Below, in pieces: positions 34,701-44,379 of a stretch of 64,000 bases of DNA. The stretch comes from Platerodrilus igneus (Eukaryota; Arthropoda; Insecta; Coleoptera; Lycidae): NCBI GenBank assembly GCA_036346225.1, contig JARFIW010000995.1, forward strand, positions 3,001,716 through 3,065,715. The letters are read 5' to 3'. Position 1 is the stretch's first letter. Every line of letters starts with the position of its first letter. The notes under the pieces were generated by a model. It saw nothing but the letters and a program-made list of their open reading frames with translations, was not told the DNA's origin and made no database searches. The translations under genes and the position numbers were made by a program.

Positions 34701-35262
34701 CTACTTGTTCTAATTTACTTGCTTGAGCAGTTTCCAGTTTATTTTAGAGAACTCCTATTATAAAAACCTAAAAACTTTTATATTAATTTTGATTAGGTTT
34801 TGTTAGGGTTTTCCCTGTCAATCCTCAAATAAAATTTCAAACCTCTCAAAATTATACTTTGGAATTCTTCGAAACTTTTTGCAGAATTATACAAGATGAT
34901 TAAGATGAATTTGAATACCATTAAATCTAAAACCTAAAATCTCCCACTTAAAACTGATTCAAAATACGAATTAGTAGAGATTCATCACCGATAGCATCAA
35001 TGCTTTAAGTATATCTGCTATATAGCAGTTGGTTTATATTAGATTAAGTAAACATCATTAGAGTTACAGTTTTTATGTAGCCTGCCACTAAAATTTATTG
35101 CGAAATAGTTACTTGTTGAAAACAACTGCAAAAAATTCTTCTCATTCGCTGAATGAAAGTCGGGCCGGCCCGGCCCGCCGGGCCGGTCCGTCAGTTTTCA
35201 ATTTAGGTCGGGCCCCGGGCCAGGGCGGTCACTTTTCTGCGTCGGGCCCGAGGCTATCCCTA
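31702..35262 (+). mobile_element. hAT element, decayed, inserted in the piggyBac
   Basis: ATTGGAAT is duplicated at 31694-31701 and 35263-35270: an 8-bp target duplication, as expected for hAT. The terminal inverted repeats read TTTGGATGTACTCGGGCTCGA on the left and TAGGGATAGCCTCGGGCCCGA inward on the right. Beyond them lie GC-rich GGGCCGGG-type subterminal repeats at both ends (31712-31810 and 35155-35258), contrasting with an AT-rich interior. The only coding trace is a BED finger (33823-34038). It is about 3.56 kb long and must be younger than its piggyBac host. Confidence 0.8.
33823..34038 (+). pseudogene. BED-type zinc finger of a hAT transposase
   Basis: 71 codons with the pattern CLLYKK ... 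STTNLKCHLKSVHKSEY. In BED fingers a Cx2C pair precedes the Hx3-5H pair. Here the second cysteine of the first pair is Tyr (CLLY), while HLKSVH is intact. The BED domain normally binds the transposon ends. The catalytic RNase H-like part and dimerisation domain are not found downstream, so the gene is truncated. Confidence 0.6.
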
Positions 35263-35438
35263 ATTGGAATATTTTATTCCCAGCTTACTGGGACAACGGT
35301 TTCCCACCTAATTCTTGCTGAGCAAAAAATAAAAACAATAAATGAACAATCAAATCATATTATATATACATCCTTCTTCTATAGTCTGACAAAAAAGTCA
35401 AAACTAATAAAAAAGACAATAAGGCTTGAAAGGGTTAA

Positions 35439-36849
35439 AATAGCAGTTTACTTTGAGTTATGTATATACCTATCCCAAAACTTTTAGTTTTTAATTTTAG
35501 TACGTTTATGGTGTTTTATAATATTACGTGGTAGTCCTATGATGCATATGTATAGATTGAATAGAAAATATTGTTTTTTCAGATGGAAAGCAATTGGTTT
35601 TTATTTGTGTGATGTACTGCACTTTTAATTCCTGTCAGTGACGATTCTTATTGGAATTGTTATCTGTTGCTCCAGATATTTGTGATGCAATTCATGTTAA
35701 ATGGGAACTTTACGAGTTCAACAGTTATGGCCTTGTACTTGTGTCAAATAAAAAATTATACATTTTAGCAAAATTTTGCACTCTTCATGTGTAAACGAAC
35801 AAAAACACGGTATACAGGAATGGCGAGTTGGCTTACATCGGTATAAATAAACTTTAATCTTTACATTAGCATTTTATTTAAACGGTTAACGTTTAAATAA
35901 AATTTAGTTTCGAGCTTTAAGCTCTTTGAGTAATCACAATGTAACTAATCCATAGCAAAACGGGCGTCCTGACGTAAGAACAATAAAAATCTTAGAATTT
36001 TTGAATGACAGTTTTGTAAAACTAAAATGTCAGATTTGTTTGCTCCAAGCTGAGGTTATATCAATCAATCAACTCTTTTATTTTGGTTTCCATCAACACC
36101 ATAAGAATATTAATCAGTCATTCAAAGCGTCAGTTGTACTAGAAAATGCGTCAAGCAAACAATAAAAGGCACAACTATTTTAATTTTCCATAAATAGTAA
36201 AAAAGAACCTCAACATGTGGTCTCTAACTTCAGCAATATTTAATTCGCACTGTATCCGCCTGAAAGAGCGTATATAAAGCACTACATTTGTCAAAAAATA
36301 ATTTATGAACACCGTTGCACCAAAATAGAACGACCTGGATAATTTAGCTTCTTCTCTCTAACACAATGCTCAATCTCTACTTCCAAAGGTTTCAGTCTGA
36401 AAAACTAAACCTATTTACACAGTGGTTTAACACTTGCAAAACCGATATAAAACTAATTAAATAAAATTTGTCAATAACCAAATAGTTTGAGACTTTTAAT
36501 GAGGAAATCGCAACGTTTTACATAATTTTCCACAAAAGCAATACGCTACATGTATTGCATTTTGATTAAACTTAATTTTTTGTCGTGCAAACATTATTTA
36601 TTTCTGATACTTATTAATTATTACTTTAAATGATATAACATGCAAAATGGCAGGAGGTCGTCCCTAGCCGTTGGAAGATGTTATAGTATGTGATTTATCG
36701 AAAAGCATACATATAAAAAATAAAATTATAAAACCGTCAATGTGTCGGCTTGCCAATGCTATCGTAATGTCTCTCTCTCCTTGTCTGGTGTTTTATATTG
36801 TCTAGCTCAACAGCAACAGACAAAGAGGCATGCAGCAAGATTATAATAC

Positions 36850-36851
<2 letters not shown>
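35439..36851. other. No gene recognised
   Basis: AT-rich apart from the short palindrome at 35871-35903. No supported coding region. Confidence 0.4.
35871..35903. repeat. Short perfect inverted repeat
   Basis: 14-bp arms ATTTTATTTAAACG / CGTTTAAATAAAAT around a 5-base centre. It could form a hairpin and puts an AAATAAA on both strands. Function unknown. Confidence 0.7.

Positions 36852-36885
<34 letters not shown>
36852..36885. repeat. (TA)n tract
   Basis: About 17 AT units. Confidence 0.9.
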
Positions 36886-36887
<2 letters not shown>

Positions 36888-38559
36888 AAGTGTCAGTAGG
36901 AGCTACAAGGGTATAAAGGTTATTTTGTTGGAGGTAGTGTATGCCAAAGAAAGCCAAATATCAGATCCCGTAATTGAAAATTTTATGTTTGCCGTACTTT
37001 AAAATGTTAAAGTATTTGATGTATATTAGCCAAGGTATAAGTGCCAAGACGTAAAACAAATGACTTGATGACGTGAGAAAGCACAGTATTCAAGGTTTTA
37101 CACTGAGTTGTATATTAATGAGCCATAGAATGTACATTTGCTAGCCAAAAAACCGGATGCGTCTGTAGAAATTCCACTATTAACCGCACAGATCCAGGTT
37201 TATATGTGTAACATTTCGGCATTTATTTTAGTAGAATCAACCTTTGGACAAACCTGTAATATCGAAATTTTAAGTGAAAAGTATTGTGAATTATGATTGA
37301 AGGGCGACGCAGAATTAAGAACCAATGAGTGAACATTTGATATAAAATAGGAAAGTGCAAAAGAAAGATTGTAAGGTAGTAGTGACACGAACTTGTAGGG
37401 ACAATTTTATTGGATGTAGAAATGTGTAAAATGAATTAAAGAGTAGGCATGTTTTAGTTGTAATAATCACCTAGGAAAAGTAAATAAAGGGGAGTCGATT
37501 TATAAATATTTTGGTATTAAGACGTGTTTGTAAACTGCGCTAAATTTTTGAAATTACAAAGAGTTAATAAATAGTTTGAAAAGTGTACGAGTTTGATTTA
37601 TATAAAGGAAGAGTAAGGATAAGCGAGAGATATAAGAATAATTAATAGTAACGACCAGTGAAAAAGTGTAATAGAGTATTGGAGCGACGGGGAACTGGCG
37701 CAATATAGTTGGACATTGGAACGAGATTGATATAGGCAAAAAGGTATTCGAGAGGATTTATAAGATTGGAGATATTATTGGAATTGAATTGGATATGGTT
37801 TTATGGATAGCAGGGCATTGAGTGGTAATTAGAAGGAAGTATTGATTGGGAACGAGCGGGTAAAGAAAGCATTGATTTGGAACGAGCGGATTAAGAGGAA
37901 GTATTGATTTGGAACGAGCGGATCAAGATTAAAAGACAGCATTGGAGTAGCAGGAGGATTAGTACGAGATAAAGAAGATATAACACCGGAAAAATTAGCG
38001 CAGGGAAGTAGAATTAAAAGGTTAGTCAAAATTCTAAATTTGGGTCATATTTATTTTAGATTTGGGAGCATCAAAATTAAATTAAAGAAACCTGGAGGCT
38101 GGACAGCAGATTTTCGTAGTCATAGTGCCAAACATTGTAAAGACGTATACGGCGAGTAGGATTTTGAGCCAGTATTCATAGAGGCCGACAACGAAGTGTA
38201 GAATAGGTGAGTATTGTGTGTTCTAAACGTCAAAGTCATAATTTGGTAATATTAATTTATTTGGCACAAGGCTACGTGGATCTGTTATATAATTTTTGCA
38301 TATACAAAAAGATCACAGGTATAAAATAAAGGGAGTGCTGTTTGGTTGGTACATTGCACATCTACTTACCACTGAACCCACGGTAAGTAGGTGGATACCC
38401 TGGGAAGGCGAGTTTCTAATAGTCGAGGCATATTAATACAGTTTTGTTTTCTCTAAACCGACCAAACGTAGATAAAGCACGAAATAAAAAGTAAATATTT
38501 TCACATATATAAAATTAAAATTAGATAAACAATAAATAAAAAGGCGGGTGGCAGCATAA

Positions 38560-38562
<3 letters not shown>
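36886..38562. mobile_element. Unclassified insert between two (TA)n tracts
   Basis: About 1.7 kb beginning TTGAAGTGTCAGTAGG and ending GGCAGCATAAGA, with (TA)n on both sides like the LTR-like units and Penelope copies nearby. It contains a short minisatellite (37838-37947) and a perfect 9-bp hairpin (CTACTTACC/GGTAAGTAG at 38362-38390). No coding frame. By context it may be a solo LTR of another family. Confidence 0.35.
37838..37947 (+). repeat. Minisatellite, unit about 30-38 bp
   Basis: Three full units with the core TATTGATTTGGAACGAGCGG, plus a partial fourth (AGCATTGGAG). Units differ in length and by a few bases. Confidence 0.8.

Positions 38563-38601
<39 letters not shown>
38563..38601. 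repeat. (TA)n tract
   Basis: About 19 AT units. Confidence 0.9.
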
Positions 38602-38602
<1 letters not shown>

Positions 38603-38689
38603 CGTGGTATAACGACCTTGCAATTATAAAATATAATATATATAGTAACAGGCTTTTTGGTCTGCTGGTTAATAAAATATACTCTTTAT

Positions 38690-38738
38690 TATAAACTAAG
38701 CTTTCGGTTTATTTTTAAACCATTATCAAAGATACTAA
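38690..38738 (-). ncRNA. Hammerhead-ribozyme-like motif (degenerate)
   Basis: Minus strand: TTGATAA, one extra base, stem II GGTTTA/TAAACC, then GAAA-GCTTAG. The canonical box CTGANGA has become TTGATAA, including the catalytic G8 position changed to A, so activity is doubtful. The short palindromic AGCT in stem III is typical of minimal hammerheads that act as dimers. Confidence 0.5.
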
Positions 38739-39616
38739 AAATTAAGAAACGTTAGTATGGGCATAAAATAGTTAAAAACTTACTTACTAATGTGAGGTTT
38801 TACAATGAAATCGTTGATATATATAAATTTTGAATATAAGTTGAAAGTGTGGTAAAAAGCTTTTAAAAAGAAAACAGTAATGTGGTTTGTTAATTACATT
38901 TGAATGTTATAATGACAATTCCTTTATAATTTTGACACTGTTCGAGATAACTTTCTAGATTGTAATTAATTTCTTTTATGGTCTGACTGAAATTTAGATA
39001 TTTTTAGTATGTATGTATGTTTATATATGTATGTTGATGTATGTCTATTTGTTTACGTATGTATTTTAGTGTGTTTATGTTGTTTGTGTGAATGTATGTA
39101 TGTCTGTGTATGTGTGTGTGGGTGCATGTGGATGTTTGAATAATAAATAATAAATAATAAAACACAACATAAACATACATACATGCACAAACAAACACAC
39201 GCATTCATTCACACATTCAAACATCCACATGCACCCACACACACATACACAGACATACATACATTCACACAAACAACATAAACACACTAAAATACATACG
39301 TAAACAAATAGACATACATCAACATACATATATAAACATACATACATACTAAAATATCTAAATTTCAGTCAGACCATAAAAGAAATTAATTACAATCTAG
39401 AAAGTTATCTCGAACAGTGTCAAAATTATAAAGGAATTGTCATTATAACATTCAAATGTAATTAACAAACCACATTACTGTTTTCTTTTAAAAGCTTTTA
39501 CCACACTTTCAACTTATATTCAAAATTTATATATATCAACGATTTCATTGTAAAACCTCACATTAGTAAGTAAGTTTTAACTATTTTATGCCCATACTAA
39601 CGTTTCTTAATTTTTA

Positions 39617-39662
39617 GTATCTTTGATAATGGTTTAAAATAAACCGAAAGCTTAGTTTATAA
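39617..39662 (+). ncRNA. Hammerhead-ribozyme-like motif (degenerate), inverted copy
   Basis: Same core as 38690-38738 on the opposite strand: TTGATAA, stem II GGTTTA/TAAACC with a one-base shorter loop, then GAAAGCTTAG. Confidence 0.5.
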
Positions 39663-39714
39663 TAAAGAGTATATTTTATTAACCAGCAGACCAAAAAGCC
39701 TGTTACTATATATA

Positions 39715-39722
<8 letters not shown>

Positions 39723-39757
<35 letters not shown>
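39723..39757. repeat. (TA)n tract
   Basis: About 17 AT units between two Penelope-like copies. Confidence 0.9.
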
Positions 39758-39760
<3 letters not shown>

Positions 39761-39813
39761 ATAGTAAATATCGGGTAGTAGTCAATTTGGGCGATTAGTA
39801 AACTTTTTTAATC

Positions 39814-39855
39814 AATTCAAGCTTTCGAAAAATTTATTTTCTTCATCAGGAAAAC
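39814..39855 (-). ncRNA. Hammerhead ribozyme motif
   Basis: Minus strand in order: stem I CTT, canonical CTGATGA, one extra A, stem II GAAAA/TTTTC with loop TAAAT, GAAA, stem III as the palindrome AGCT, cleavage position T, and stem I GAA. All core bases of the minimal hammerhead are present. Penelope-like elements are known to carry minimal type I hammerheads in their terminal repeats, often needing dimerisation because stem III is so short. The extra base after the first box is shared by the sibling copies. Confidence 0.65.
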
Positions 39856-40306
39856 TATAATAAAAGGATTACAAAATTTCTTGGTATATAAATTGCTTAC
39901 TTACGATTATACAGTCTATTTAATGAATAAGTGGAACATAATAGATATTAGAACACGCTGCCGAAATTGATGAAAACATTCCAAACACAATAACTAGCTT
40001 ATAAAATAATCAAAAATTCAGTAACAAAATGATTAAATATTAGTAACAAAGTAATATAAAAGTTATTAATTTAAAACTAATTTAGAAAATGTCAAAATAT
40101 AAAATACTTTTGTACATAAATCATGTCATAAGCAAACATAGATAAAAATAATAATTAAATATAACGAGTCAAACTTGAAGTTAAAAAAAAATTTAAGAGT
40201 AAAGGAAATAAGGCAAATAACTAGTTACTAAGATATACGATCCTTGTTATTTTTATTTTTTATAACAGAAATAAGATGCGAGTAGATACTATTAAGATTT
40301 TAGGTG

Positions 40307-40729
40307 TCAGTTCTTTTTGTTGAGTGGGTGGTCTTCAAGCGCTATCGCTACCATTTCTAGGAAAATACGTTTTTTGTAATGGCTTTCCCTGAACATGATT
40401 TCAGCGTTTGTATAATTGATTGTGTGTCCAGTCTCGAGAGCATGTGACACCAATGCGCAGGTTTTTGTGTATCTGTTAAAGTCACTTTTGTGGGAAGTGA
40501 TTCTGGATGAAAGCCACCTAGATTTGTGACCTATATATTGGTCTTGACAATTCTTACACGGTATGCGGTAAACAACTCCTGACTGTTGCAGTTGGGGGGT
40601 ATGATCTTTTAATTTGTTGAAAAGCGTCTTTCTTATCGTCAAGGTAGGTTTTCTTCGTGAGAGATATCCCTTTGATATCTTTAAGAGACATAATTTAGAT
40701 GTGAAGTTGTCTATATATGGGAGAGGCAT
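40307..40729 (-). CDS. GIY-YIG endonuclease region of a Penelope-like element (partial)
   Basis: 140 codons. After a linker (MPLPYIDNFTSKLCLL) and a basic region comes VVYRIPCKNCQDQYIG, the GIY-YIG start with the CxxC typical of Penelope elements. It continues with SRWLSSRITSHKSD and HALETGHTINY, and ends near a conserved acidic residue (RIFLEMVAIALE). The nuclease part appears uninterrupted. The upstream reverse transcriptase is missing, so the polyprotein is partial and unlikely to be expressed. Confidence 0.7.
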   Translation of the reverse strand: MPLPYIDNFTSKLCLLKISKGYLSRRKPTLTIRKTLFNKLKDHTPQLQQSGVVYRIPCKNCQDQYIGHKSRWLSSRITSHKSDFNRYTKTCALVSHALETGHTINYTNAEIMFRESHYKKRIFLEMVAIALEDHPLNKKN

Positions 40730-41119
40730 GAAAATTTTTGGATTCGAATTAGCTGCGGGAGTTGTGTGGTGTCTGAGAGTGGGTTAGTTAATGAGAGAAG
40801 GGGTGTTGAAAAGTAATTTGTTGAATAGTGAAATCGGGTAGGAATTTTGACAAAGAAGGTCTCTTAGAATAAGCAGGTTTTTGTATTTCAGAAATTAGTT
40901 CTATTCTTCTTTTCAAGCTTAAAACAAGGTTATTTTCATATTAATTGGATGAAAAGAATTATAATTGAGATATCAATCAGTAATAAGATTGGTACAAAAA
41001 ACCTAACTCTTCAGGTAGATATCTCAATTATAATTCTTTTCATCCAATTAATATGAAAATAAACCTTGTTTTAAGCTTGAAAAGAAGAATAGAACTAATT
41101 TCTGAAATACAAAAACCTG

Positions 41120-41120
<1 letters not shown>

Positions 41121-41160
<40 letters not shown>
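41121..41160. repeat. (TA)n tract
   Basis: About 20 AT units. The Tc1/mariner element begins directly after it, so the TA target was probably within this tract. Confidence 0.9.
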
Positions 41161-41163
<3 letters not shown>

Positions 41164-41328
41164 GGCTTTTCACGACGACCGTGCATTAGACATTTCTCAG
41201 AAAGTACAAGAGATAGAAGTATGAAATTTTATATGTAGTGATTGTTCGACATGCCGAGTTGATCTAAAATATTTTCGTTTTGATAGCACTTTCGGTTGTA
41301 CCGGAAGTTGATATTATCTTTGTTATTT

Positions 41329-41971
41329 TAAATGGAACACCCTGTATATTCTTGCATTTTTAGATTCTGCACAAAATTTTAAGTTAAATTCCTTTAATAA
41401 GTAATATCTTAATATTTTACCGTTTTCGAGATATTTAGCTTTCTATGTTTTTTTTGTAAAAAACTGATATACTTTCTTGACAATAATGTACATTTAAACT
41501 TACAGTTTAGAAACCAATAATTAGCAGATATACTATTCAAATTTTTGATACACATTTAAATGTATTTGTTTCCATTCAACACCATACGAGGTGGCCGGCA
41601 TTTTTACTTAAAGTTTCTTACATAAAAAATCCGAAAAGTCAATTTTTCTAAATGGAACACCCTGTATATTTTTGCATTTTTAGATTCTACACAAAATTTT
41701 AAGTTAAATTCCTTTAATAAGTAATATCCCAATATTTTACCGTTTTCAAGATATTTAGCTTTTTATGTTTTTTTTGGTAAACAACTGATATACCTTCTTG
41801 ACACTAATGTACAATTAAATTTACAGTTTAGAAACCAATTATTAGCAGATATACTATTCAAATGTTTGATAAACATTGAAATGTAGTTGTTTCCATTCAA
41901 CACCATACGAGGTGTCCGACATTTTTACTTAAAGTTTCTTGCATAAAAAAATCTGAAAAGTCAATTTTTCT
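41329..41971 (+). repeat. Tandem duplication inside the left inverted arm
   Basis: Two ~322-bp copies, each starting TAAATGGAACACCCTGTATA and ending GTCAATTTTTC, with a number of substitutions between them. The right arm has one copy. The repeated end-like motif (GGAACACCCTGTATA) resembles a Tc1/mariner terminus, so the arm may contain an older internal end. Confidence 0.8.
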
Positions 41972-42248
41972 AAATGGAACACTCCGTATATTTTGATATT
42001 TTCAAATTATTCAATCATTTTTAAGGTAACTTTATGTAACAAGTCCTATTCTGAAGTTCAACTGTCTTTAAGTTATTTGATTTTAATGACATGAAGTGGT
42101 TCTACTACGATAATAAAAATAAATATCAGCATTATGTTCGTACGACGCTTTGGCAAATAATTGAACGGTGATATAGAATTAACAAACAAACTGTCTTATT
42201 ACTTTATTAGATTACGTGTTAGATTGTGTGTGTTATAAAATAATAAAA

Positions 42249-43305
42249 ATGTCAAGATTAGATTATAATAATGAAGATTTCTTAAATTTAATAATTACTT
42301 ACGGTGAATGTAATAGAATAATTAGTCGAACTTGTCGATTATTTGCAGATAGATACCCGCATCTCCAAAAACCCAATAAGAATACAGTTAATCGTCTACT
42401 TCAAAACTGTAGAACGAATGGAGCATTTCTTCCACACATTAAACGCAGAAAGCCGCAAGTTGAAAATGAAGACAATGAAATCACTGTTTTAGGATTTTTC
42501 TCTGCTTACCCAACTGCTTCATTACACGAAGCCGAAAGAGAAATAGGTATACCGTATGTGACCATTGATCGTATACTTAATAAATACAAATGGCGCCCAT
42601 ATAAATTTTACTGCATCCAACATTTAAAAGACACTGATTTGCCTCGGAGAGTTCAGTTTTTTGAGTGGTTGCTAACTAAAAGTCAAGAAAACAAAAACTT
42701 TTTAAAAAACATTTGGACAGACGAAGCAAAGTTTACCAAAATGGAGTCTTTAATAGGCACAACAGCAATTATTGGGCTGCACAATATTCACACGTAGTTC
42801 GTGAAAGAAATTTTCAAGAGAAATGGCAATTTAATGTATTTTGTGCAATTAATTGCGATTTAACCCTTTATCACGAATTTTACGATGAAAATTTAACTGG
42901 AGAAGGGTATGTTCATATGTTAAGAAATGGAGTGCAGCCAATAATACAAAACCATCCACAAAGAGATTACTTATGGTATCAAATGGATGGTGCTCCATGT
43001 CACAATTACCGACTGGTTGGCGATTTTTCACAGGAATTTTGAAGACCGATGGATTGCAAATAATGGTCCATTTCGATGGCCCCGAGAACTCAGATGGTAA
43101 TCCACTAGATTTTTTCGTTTGGGGTCATAAAGAACATCGTCTATTCAGATCCTATCACAACCAAAGCCAATATGAAAGATAGAGTTAGAGCTGCTATAAA
43201 TTCATTAACACCACAAGCAATAAGAAAAGTAACACACGATAACCTTATTAAAAGAATAAATGCATGTTCGGAAAGAAATGGTGACATTTTCGGGCATACG
43301 TTATA
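42249..43305 (+). pseudogene. Tc1/mariner-superfamily transposase, frameshifted
   Basis: The first frame begins at the ATG at 42249 with a helix-turn-helix DNA-binding region (RTCRLFADRYP, NKNTVNRLLQNC). It continues through REIGIPYVTIDRIL and PRRVQFFEWLL to IWTDEAKF, which holds the first catalytic Asp. A frame change near 42770 leads to YLWYQMDGAPCH with the second Asp, and another near 43030 leads to NPLDFFVWGH with the third acidic residue (Asp, not Glu). The C-terminus (SERNGDIFGHTL) returns in yet another frame. The length (~350 codons) and layout match a large arthropod transposase family of this superfamily. It is inactive because of at least three frame changes. Confidence 0.8.
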
Positions 43306-44095
43306 GTATAAAGATTAATTATTCTTTTATTCTTTTTCAAGCTTCATTAAAGTCTCTTACGAACATAATGCTGAGATTTATTTTTATTATCGTAGTAGAA
43401 CCACTTAATGTCATTAAAATCAAATAACTTAAAGACAGTTGAACTTCAGAATAGGACTTGTTACATAAAGTTACCTTAAAAATGATTGAACAATTTGAAA
43501 ATATCAAAATATACGGGGTGTTCCATTTAGAAAAATTGACTTCAGATTTTTTATGTAAGAAACTTTAAGTAAAAATGCCGGCCACCTCGTATGGTGTTGA
43601 ATGGAAACAAATACATTTAAATGTGTATCAAAAATTTGAATAGTATATCTGCTAATTATTGGTTTCTAAACTGTAAGTTTAAATGTACATTATTGTCAAG
43701 AAAGTATATCAGTTTTTTACAAAAAAAACATAAAAAGCTAAATATCTCGAAAACGGTAAAATATTAAGATATTACTTATTAAAGGAATTTAACTTAAAAT
43801 TTTGTGCAGAATCTAAAAATGCAAGAATATATAGGGTGTTCCATTTAAAATAACAAAGATAATATTAACTTCCGGTACAACCGGAAGTGCTATCAAAACG
43901 AAAATATTTTAGATCAACTCGGCATGTCGAACAATCACTACATATAAAATTTCATACTTCTATCTCTTGTACTTTCTGAGAAATGTCTAATGCACGGTCG
44001 TCGTGAAAAGCCCTGTATATATATCAATAAGAAGTGCAGTAACGGGTTTATAGGTCTACGTTCATAAAGGTAAAATTAAAAACTCTTTGTTCTTT

Positions 44096-44135
44096 ACCAA
44101 GCTTTCGATTTAATTTTAAATCTTCCTCGGGGTGC
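44096..44135 (-). ncRNA. Hammerhead-ribozyme-like motif
   Basis: Minus strand: stem I ACC, CCGAGGA (canonical CTGANGA with one change), extra A, stem II GATTTA/TAAATC, GAAA, AGCT palindrome, then stem I GGT. The plus-strand partner (46555-46596) has the canonical first box but a damaged second box. Confidence 0.55.
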
Positions 44136-44379
44136 TACAAAATTATAAACATCCATGTCAACATTCAAATAAAATACATTAACTTACAAAAACTGGAGTG
44201 TAAAATAGTAACTACATTGAAACATACTAGGTTAACATTCTTAGCACTAAATAAACAAACTAACAGATTAAAATTGTAACTTCACATGGTAATATGTTTG
44301 ACCAGGTATGCAAACCTAATTAAGTGACAGGTGTTGGTAGAACCTGATTTCAATACTTACAGAAATTATTGCATAAAAT

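Larger units (their letters stand above)
29538..35434 (+). mobile_element. piggyBac element, decayed, carrying a nested hAT
   Basis: TTAA occurs at both edges (29534-29537 and 35435-35438), the diagnostic piggyBac target duplication. The ends are imperfect inverted repeats (CCGTTTCGAACCTC on the left, CCCTTTCAAGCCTT read inward on the right; 11 of 14 match). Without the nested hAT and its extra target copy the element is about 2.3 kb, the usual size for piggyBac. The transposase is on the plus strand and broken in several places. Confidence 0.8.
38628..39731. mobile_element. Penelope-like terminal regions as a 1.1-kb foldback
   Basis: Two near-identical arms of about 510 bp (38628-39139 and 39214-39731) are arranged as an inverted repeat around a 75-base centre. 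Each arm carries a hammerhead-like core at its outer part, and the whole lies between (TA)n tracts. No reverse transcriptase or nuclease frame remains. Part of each arm near the centre is TATG-rich microsatellite, which creates meaningless frames. Divergent inverted copies are a known arrangement of Penelope-like insertions; the assignment rests on the hammerhead-like core and on similarity in layout to 44024-46672. Confidence 0.6.
39758..41122 (-). mobile_element. Penelope-like element with inverted 5' remnant
   Basis: Minus strand: a GIY-YIG nuclease region (40729-40307) and a 3' region with a good hammerhead core (39814-39855), ending at (TA)n. The 5' side is mirrored: 40868-40974 is repeated inverted at 41021-41122, which ends at the next (TA)n tract. 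The reverse transcriptase is absent. This is therefore a 5'-truncated copy with a short divergent partner. Confidence 0.7.
41161..44015 (+). mobile_element. Tc1/mariner-superfamily transposon with long inverted repeats
   Basis: It starts CAGGGCTTTTCACGACGACC and ends with the exact inverse, flanked by TA. The inverted arms are about 700 bp. The right arm (about 43320-44015) is a single copy; the left arm (41161-42190) is longer because a ~322-bp block is duplicated in tandem (41329-41971). The centre carries a frameshifted transposase. It lies between two Penelope-like structures, with AT-repeat sequence at both edges. Confidence 0.85.

Noticed and set aside
35098..35487. 129-codon frame rich in Gly, Pro and Arg
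   Set aside because: It runs through the GC-rich subterminal repeats of the hAT element and across its right boundary.
39004..39347. Frames on the minus strand with Cys/Val/Tyr-rich or His/Thr-rich repeats
   Set aside because: They are read through TATG/CATA microsatellite within the Penelope foldback arms and have no coding character.
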